From NCBI GenBank assembly GCA_965220425.1, contig OZ244830.1, forward strand, positions 2,294,001-2,358,000: DNA of 64,000 nucleotides. Reading direction: 5' to 3'. Both the position numbers and the translations under genes were made by a program. The stretch's first letter is position 1, and each line of letters begins with the position of its first letter. Shown here piece by piece: positions 59,400 through 64,000 of the stretch. The stretch is from Azophilus sp965220425 (GTDB taxonomy: Bacteria; Pseudomonadota; Gammaproteobacteria; Pseudomonadales; Azotimanducaceae). Under the pieces are notes generated by a model. It worked only from the letters and a program-made list of their open reading frames with translations. It did not search any database and had not been told where the DNA came from.

Positions 59400-60248
59400 T
59401 CATGGCCGCCGCGGAAGCCCCTTCCGCACTCTGTCCTGCATCAGAAACTCTTCGTAGTCCTCACGTGAGTACGCGTTCGGATCGACGACCGCCTTGTCAA
59501 GATTGAGGACATTCAGCTTTCCAGACATTTTCATCATATGCAGGTCCCCGCGGCTCACGGGTTTTCCCTTCTCCTGCTTTGCAGACAGCCACTGCGTTCG
59601 CGCAATGGTGAACGCTCCGAAATCCGCCAACTGCAGGCCTGGATTATCAACCGACCGCCCGAATCTGAGCCTTCTGCCTTCTATCGCGTCTTCCCAATTC
59701 GGCAGGCCGACCATCGAACCAGCCTTGCGCAGTCCCTCATCCGCATAGGCTGGCATCGGCCTAGGAAAATCCGACGGATACTCTACCTTCAGGTATCTGA
59801 AATACGTCGCAACCCGCCAACACGTAAGCAACAACCCGTAGTGGGCGACGCTCTTGATGTCCCAGAACTGTCCCGGTTTCGACACTACGCGCGAGAAACG
59901 CTCAGCGTGGTCCGTGAACATCGACTCGCTAACCGTCTGGAAGATCACCGGTAGATCGAACGTCTCGAACATCTCAGCCACCAAATTGAATATCTGCATC
60001 CGGTCCTTAACCGCTACTCCCTTCCACGGACCTCTTCCGCCGTAGATGTCCGAGCAATGCAGTTCCTCAGCTTCATAGTCCTGCTTGATCCCGGACAACA
60101 GTATCCCCATCGCGACGCTCACCGGACCAGAGGCGCGGTGCGGCACAACTACCGCGCACCAGGACTTACGCGACTCGCGCAAAAACGCCGACTTCGACTG
60201 ACTTCCCGGCGTTCCTGCGTCGTCGATGTAGATTCCCTCTCCTACCAT
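59400..60248 (-). CDS. DUF3800-type protein
   Basis: 282 aa from the ATG at 60248, preceded by AGAGAGG; a TTG three codons upstream is less likely. The DUF3800 pattern is seen: MVGEGIYIDDAGTPG near the N-terminus (catalytic-like acidic strand), HCSDIYGGRGPWKG, and the C-terminal GLQLADFGAFTIART (Gln-x-x-Asp). DUF3800 proteins have an RNase H-like fold and are often found near mobile or defence genes, but no activity is established. It lies between tRNA-Ser and a second, interrupted DUF3800 gene on the same strand. Confidence 0.75.
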   Translation of the reverse strand: MVGEGIYIDDAGTPGSQSKSAFLRESRKSWCAVVVPHRASGPVSVAMGILLSGIKQDYEAEELHCSDIYGGRGPWKGVAVKDRMQIFNLVAEMFETFDLPVIFQTVSESMFTDHAERFSRVVSKPGQFWDIKSVAHYGLLLTCWRVATYFRYLKVEYPSDFPRPMPAYADEGLRKAGSMVGLPNWEDAIEGRRLRFGRSVDNPGLQLADFGAFTIARTQWLSAKQEKGKPVSRGDLHMMKMSGKLNVLNLDKAVVDPNAYSREDYEEFLMQDRVRKGLPRRP

Positions 60249-60315
60249 ACCCACCAACCTCTCTTGGAACGAACAGCATGCCCGCCGCGACGACGATGCT
60301 CGCCAGCGTTCCTCG

Positions 60316-61059
60316 CTAGTCCCGAACCTGGCTTCGTACCTGGATGCTCGTCAGGCGCCCCTCGAAATACCGACGAAACACGACGTTCTCGGGCCACACC
60401 TCCGGCTCCTTCCAGAACGAACCGAGCCTTCCGACGAGACCAGCGATCCAATCCGCCGCCTGCGCAGTCTGATACCGATGGCTCTCCAGCTGGAAGGGCG
60501 GTTCGATCAATTGCCGCCTTGGCTCCACTCCGCCGTACATCCCCCGGGCCGCTTCGGTCAGTAGTTCTGCGCGCAGGGGGTGCTCGTCCAGCGCTAGCAG
60601 GAATCGCTCGGCCGAAGCATGGTCTTCGCGGCAGAAAAGGTCGAGCCGCCGGATCGCCTCCGCCAGTATGCTCAGGTACATGGCGTTCGCCTCGTGGTTA
60701 CCGGGATCTGCCGTCTTCCGGATACCGAAATAGAAAACGCGTCCGCCCAGGTTCTGGATCTTATTCAGCAGACGGAACGTCGTCTGCCGCAACTCAGGGT
60801 ACTGCGTCACGTTCCTGACCGAGTAGAGGCTAGAGCCTTTCTTCTACCAGACGGCCGGGTGCTCTCCCGAGCGCTGGATCTCGAAGTCCAGGAGATCGCA
60901 CTTGCGTTGGTAGAACCACGTTCCGAAGCCCCTTACGACTTCAAGTGGCATGATGAATCCGGCCAGCCCGAACACAGGACTGTCGTTATGCCTAGGGTCA
61001 TCTCGGGCGATGTATGGGCCTATGTGGCCAAACTCGTCGAGGTAGGCGATGTACGTCAT
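60316..61059 (-). pseudogene. DUF3800 protein interrupted by one amber codon
   Basis: From the ATG at 61059 the frame reads MTYIAYLDEFGHIGPYIARD with YLDEFG as the DUF3800 N-terminal acidic strand, then a TAG at 60844-60846 after HPAVW. The same frame continues for 176 codons, through RVFYFGIRKTADPGNHEANA and, near the end, the acidic DLFCREDHAS segment. Replacing the TAG by Glu restores a full-length protein of ~247 aa. It differs strongly from the neighbouring DUF3800 gene, so it is not a recent duplicate. Confidence 0.75.
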
Positions 61060-61264
61060 CGCGGCTCCAAATACACGAAAGCCCGCACTCGCGTGCGGGC
61101 CTCGGAAGGAGGGCAGGAATCTCTCCAGCGCCTCGAGTCGAACTGTAGTCCGCCACCAACTCCCAGTCAACTCTCCGTACTGTCCAACGCAAGATGAGGG
61201 TGAAGCGGCGGGTTGATTCCAAGGCGAAGTGGGGGTGAAGGGATGTCAGGCGCATCATTTTGGA

Positions 61265-61408
61265 ATGATCGTGGACATCCAAACGCGGCGGCTACGCACC
61301 ATCGGGCAGCTTTGTGCCTTCAACGAGGGCAACGAGGCGGTGATCTTTCAACCCCAGGATCGGGACGGGGTGTGGGGTGCGAATTACTATTCACGGCACC
61401 AACGCTGA
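61265..61408 (+). pseudogene. N-terminal fragment of an integrase-type transposase, cut by an IS
   Basis: MIVDIQTRRLRTIGQLCAFN followed by EGNEAVIFQPQDRD resembles the start of DDE-type (rve) transposases of the ISNCY/IS481-like group. At 61368 the sequence enters the inverted repeat of the next IS, and the frame ends 41 bp later. The remainder is not found on the other side (62.6 kb). Confidence 0.55.
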
Positions 61409-62574
61409 GTTGATCGTCAGGCCTTGCGATCAGAGTTCCGGCTTGACTACGATTTAGCGGCAATGCGAGATCTCCTTGTTTTATTCGTTCACTTGGTCGC
61501 AACAACCGTCCGTTTGATGCGGCCGGGCGGCGCTCGCGCCATCGTCGCCGAGTCTTTGCTTCTGAAACAGCAGCTTCTGATCGCCACTCGTTCCCGGTGC
61601 CGGGCGCCGGACTTGCGCCCACTGGATCGGGTCGTCGTGGGTCTCTGTGCAGAGTTGGTACGGCGCAAGCGCTTGCATCGTTGCGCAATTATTCTGAAGC
61701 CCGCCACGATTCTGCGGTTTCAGCGGTTACTGGTGAAGCGTAAGTACAGGGAATTGTTCTCGCCTGAACGACGTGGTCGACCAGGACCAAAGGGTCCTTC
61801 TACCGAGTTGATTGCCGCCATCGTGGAGATGAAGCGAAGGAATCCGCGCTTCGGCTACCAACGGATTGCCGATCAGGTGAACTTGGCCTTCGATGTCCCC
61901 GTGGACAAACATCTGGTGCGGCGCGTACTCGCCAGGCACTGCCGGCCCAACCCAGGCTCCGGGGGTCCATCCTGGCTGACATTTCTCGGTCACAGCAAGG
62001 ATAGCCTCTGGAGCGTCGATCTGTTTCGCTGTGAGTCGTTGATCCTTCGAACGCATTGGGTGATGGTTGTGATGGACCAGTACACGCGTCGAATTGTGGG
62101 ATTTGCCGTGGATTGCGGCTCGCCGGATGGTCCGGCAGTCTGCCGGATGCTTCGTCACATTATGCTCGGCTCGGCGCCGCCCACCTACTTGAGTTCCGAC
62201 CACGATCCCTTGTTTGAATACCCCCGCTGGAAAGCCAATCTGCGAATTCTCGGGGTGAAAGAGATCAAAACGGTTCCCTTTGTGCCGTTCTCACACCCGT
62301 TCGTGGAACGTCTGGTCGGGACAGTCCGGCGCGAATATCTCGACCAGACACCGTATTGGAACGCACGAGACCTCGAAATAAAACTGGATTCGTTCCAGGA
62401 ATATTACAACCATTATCGGGTGCATCAGAGGCGCGAGGGACAAGTACCCGACCCGAGACCTGGCAGCGAAGACCAGCCAGCAGCTTGCCTCGATGACTAC
62501 CGTTGGAAATCTCACTGCCGCGGCTTATTTCAACTACCGGTGGCGGCTTGAATAGGAATTCGCACCCCACACCC
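61368..62574. mobile_element. Insertion sequence (1.2 kb) with 26-bp inverted repeats
   Basis: The ends GGGTGTGGGGTGCGAATTAC... (61368-61393) and its inverted match at 62549-62574 agree at 25 of 26 positions and frame a single transposase gene. No clear target-site duplication is visible next to the ends; the outer bases (GGGAC left, TCCCG right) may be extended inverted repeat. The element sits in a fragment of another transposase. Confidence 0.8.
61463..62551 (+). CDS. Transposase with integrase (rve) core
   Basis: 362 aa from the ATG at 61463 (MRDLLVLFVHLVATTVRLMR); a longer frame starts at 61424. An HTH region is followed by RRNPRFGYQRIADQ. The DDE triad appears as Asp in SLWSVDLFRCESL, Asp in YLSSDHDPLFEY and Glu in PFVERLVGTVRREYLD. 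The gene is intact and fills its IS, with the stop 6 bp before the right inverted repeat ends. Confidence 0.85.
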   Translation: MRDLLVLFVHLVATTVRLMRPGGARAIVAESLLLKQQLLIATRSRCRAPDLRPLDRVVVGLCAELVRRKRLHRCAIILKPATILRFQRLLVKRKYRELFSPERRGRPGPKGPSTELIAAIVEMKRRNPRFGYQRIADQVNLAFDVPVDKHLVRRVLARHCRPNPGSGGPSWLTFLGHSKDSLWSVDLFRCESLILRTHWVMVVMDQYTRRIVGFAVDCGSPDGPAVCRMLRHIMLGSAPPTYLSSDHDPLFEYPRWKANLRILGVKEIKTVPFVPFSHPFVERLVGTVRREYLDQTPYWNARDLEIKLDSFQEYYNHYRVHQRREGQVPDPRPGSEDQPAACLDDYRWKSHCRGLFQLPVAA

Positions 62575-62670
62575 TCCCGCGAGGGAGTTTCGCAAGAAAG
62601 TCCCTTACAATACCGTTCCGCCTGTAACCGTAGCGTTTCAATTGCAAATCGACGAGACCATGGACACTAA

Positions 62671-62847
62671 CCCGCATCGCTCACCAACTTTCGTCGCGAG
62701 GGCGTCGAGGCGCCGTGTAAGCGTGGTCGCGCGGACCGCAGGGCGTCGCAGGCGTACTCGACAGTACGTCAAGGCGCCCGGAGGGAGCACGGCCGCGCTT
62801 ACGCGATGCATCGGCGTCCGCAGCAGGAAGTTGGTGAGCGATGCGGG
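62671..62847. repeat. R-family MITE-like repeat, copy b (177 bp)
   Basis: The left end CCCGCATCGCTCACCAACTT (62671-62690) is the exact inverted counterpart of the right end (62828-62847). Its reverse complement aligns with copy a (162-427) apart from the tandem insertion there. The right end contains AGGAAG (62825-62830) and the ATG at 62841 used by idi. The 97 bp between the IS and this repeat hold nothing recognisable. Confidence 0.9.
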
Positions 62848-63416
62848 CTAAGTCCGAACTCGTCTCATCCGACGACGAGCCTCTGATCCTGGTCGATTCC
62901 CGCGACCGCGAACTCGGGTACCTGACAAAAGCGGCCTGTCACGATGGTCAAGGACAACTGCACCGGGCGTTCTCCGCATTCATATTCAACGACCGGAGCG
63001 AAGTGCTCATGCAGAAGCGCGCGACAGGCAAGCGCCTGTGGCCCTCGTACTGGTCGAATAGCTGTTGTTCCCATCCACGGCGCGGCGAGTCGATGGAATG
63101 CGCCGTGCGCCGCCGCGTGGAAGAGGAATTGGGGCTTAAAGCAAGCGCGCTGCTGGACCTGCGGTTCGTCTACAAGTTCGAATATCGGGCACGATTCGGT
63201 CAGCTTGGCAGCGAGCACGAATTATGTTCGATCTATTTCGCCCGCACCAGCCAGGAACCCGTGGTGAACACGATGGAGATCGGTGACTGGGCATGGGTCT
63301 CGCGCGATGAACTGAGTGATCGTCTTGTGCGACAACCAGGCGAGCATACGCCTTGGCTTACACTGGAATGGGCGGAACTGCTCGAAAATTACGCGGGCGA
63401 ATTGCCCGGCAACTGA
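62841..63416 (+). CDS. idi: Isopentenyl-diphosphate delta-isomerase, type I
   Basis: 191 aa. It interconverts isopentenyl and dimethylallyl diphosphate. The Nudix-like fold has the Cys motif CCSHPRRGE, the acidic helix RRRVEEELGLKASAL, and the late Glu/Trp segment DWAWVSRDELSDRL and TPWLTLEWAEL. The only good ATG (62841) and its AGGAAG lie in the right end of an R-family repeat; a GTG at 62859 would be in frame without a ribosome-binding site. It precedes an HMG-CoA reductase, consistent with a mevalonate pathway. Confidence 0.93.
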   Translation: MRAKSELVSSDDEPLILVDSRDRELGYLTKAACHDGQGQLHRAFSAFIFNDRSEVLMQKRATGKRLWPSYWSNSCCSHPRRGESMECAVRRRVEEELGLKASALLDLRFVYKFEYRARFGQLGSEHELCSIYFARTSQEPVVNTMEIGDWAWVSRDELSDRLVRQPGEHTPWLTLEWAELLENYAGELPGN

Positions 63417-63598
63417 TCCGACCCGCCGGTTCCGGTTCCCCATCCGCCCACGCCTTCCTGCGTGTCGTTTCCGGAACATCCACAACAGCCAGAGCTCATC
63501 GCGATGAGTCGCCCAAGACTTCAGAATGGCAGGCGCTCATCCAGAGGTCCTGTGCACCGCAAGGCGTTGTATCCTGGCGATGCGTGTTGTGCGGGTTA

Positions 63599-63627
63599 GC
63601 CGCCTTGTCGGCGCTGGACAAGGCGGC
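63599..63627. terminator. Perfect 11-bp hairpin downstream of idi
   Basis: GCCGCCTTGTC and GACAAGGCGGC pair over a 7-nt loop. No T-tract follows, so intrinsic termination is doubtful. The rest of the 392-bp interval between idi and mvaA holds no supported gene. Confidence 0.4.
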
Positions 63628-63808
63628 GGGGTTCGGTGTTTACTCCACGCACTTGGTTGTCGGGCGCCGTGCCACGGCTGCGGGAACGGTCCTCGAGCCC
63701 CGTTGCGCGGGGGGCGAATGTATCCGAGTGACCGGCGCAAAGCGCCGCAATTCCAGGCCGCCACGCGAATAGGGTCTAACGTGGCCCTGAACCTGGAGAC
63801 CGATCGAC

Positions 63809-64000
63809 ATGGCATCCAGTTCGAAATCCGACGAATCCGCGACCGATAAGTCTTCCCGGCAACGTACCGAGCCCAAAGGCAGTTCGCGCATACCCAATTT
63901 CTTCCGGATGAGCGTGGCGGAACGCATCGATGCCCTGCATGGCCGGGGACTGCTGGGCGATGAGGATGTCCGCCTGCTCGCCGGCGCCGGGCACACGCTG
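63809..64000 (+). CDS. mvaA: Hydroxymethylglutaryl-CoA reductase, class II (N-terminal part; runs off window)
   Basis: 64 codons from the ATG at 63809. After a Ser/Lys-rich leader, SRIPNFFRMSVAERIDALHG and DEDVRLLAGAGHTL match the N-terminus of class II (degradative-type) HMG-CoA reductases, whose conserved start is 'I-P-x-F-Y-x-L-S-x-x-E-R'. Class II enzymes also serve biosynthetic mevalonate formation in bacteria. The adjacent idi favours the biosynthetic direction. The catalytic domain is outside the window. Confidence 0.85.
   Translation, partial: MASSSKSDESATDKSSRQRTEPKGSSRIPNFFRMSVAERIDALHGRGLLGDEDVRLLAGAGHTL

Noticed and set aside
58705..62580. Attachment-site duplicate of the tRNA-Ser 3' end
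   Set aside because: Only weak similarity (CCCTCTCCTACCA near 60233) was seen, within a gene start; not enough to call an att site.

Overview
The window reads as high-GC chromosomal DNA of an aerobic, heterotrophic gammaproteobacterium, probably an uncultured marine or host-associated lineage. The assignment rests on gene content and order, not on a phylogeny. The evidence is a classical gltA / sdhCDAB / sucAB-lpd-sucCD block, a small (4.5S-type) SRP RNA, long-type QueF and PrmB. Less usual for the class are type I isopentenyl-diphosphate isomerase followed by a class II HMG-CoA reductase at the right edge, which suggests a mevalonate route.

Layout. 1-440: tail of a hydroxyacid dehydrogenase and a MITE-like repeat. 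440-8.9 kb: gltA, then an MbnH/MbnP-type pair (di-haem oxidase plus four-Cys lipoprotein) divergent from a 1438-aa choice-of-anchor-B secreted protein. 9-11 kb: PIN remnant, FAD-linked oxidase, repeat debris. 11.1-24.1 kb: TCA operon sdhCDA - sdhB - sucA - sucB - lpd - sucC - sucD. An opposite-strand toxin-antitoxin cluster splits sdhA from sdhB, and a palindromic element separates lpd from sucC. 24.1-38.5 kb: htpG with a sigma-32-like promoter, a DUF4892 protein, prmB with an in-frame repeat insertion, aroC, a cupin, nfi, a secreted protein with a probable frameshift, a penicillin-acylase-family lipoprotein, an AGCS symporter, queF and ffs. 38.6-47 kb: an Ig-like/HDWE lipoprotein, a 1753-aa exonuclease-RecQ-UvrD fusion helicase and an NHL-repeat protein.

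47-64 kb is accessory and mosaic. A complete 2.58-kb IS1595-type element has a perfect 8-bp target duplication and carries a tRNA-like gene and three small ORFs. Next come mazEF split by a MITE with CTAG target duplications, a second RHH/MazF pair, a SprT-like protease, an epimerase, a methyltransferase, an LLM oxidoreductase, a Phd/VapC pair, a truncated CoA-transferase, a CaiB-type CoA-transferase and an esterase. tRNA-Ser(GGA) is followed by a small island with two DUF3800 genes (one with an amber stop) and an IS inserted in another transposase fragment. The window ends with idi and mvaA.

The sequence is unusually rich in repeats. One family (six copies, ends CCCGCATCGCTCACCAACTT) apparently supplies the start codon of idi. 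A second family of long palindromes shares a 65-bp core but has different self-complementary outer arms. A third is an IS5-like MITE. Five toxin-antitoxin loci or remnants, several amber-interrupted genes and many gene fragments point to active mobile-element turnover around a stable central-metabolism backbone.
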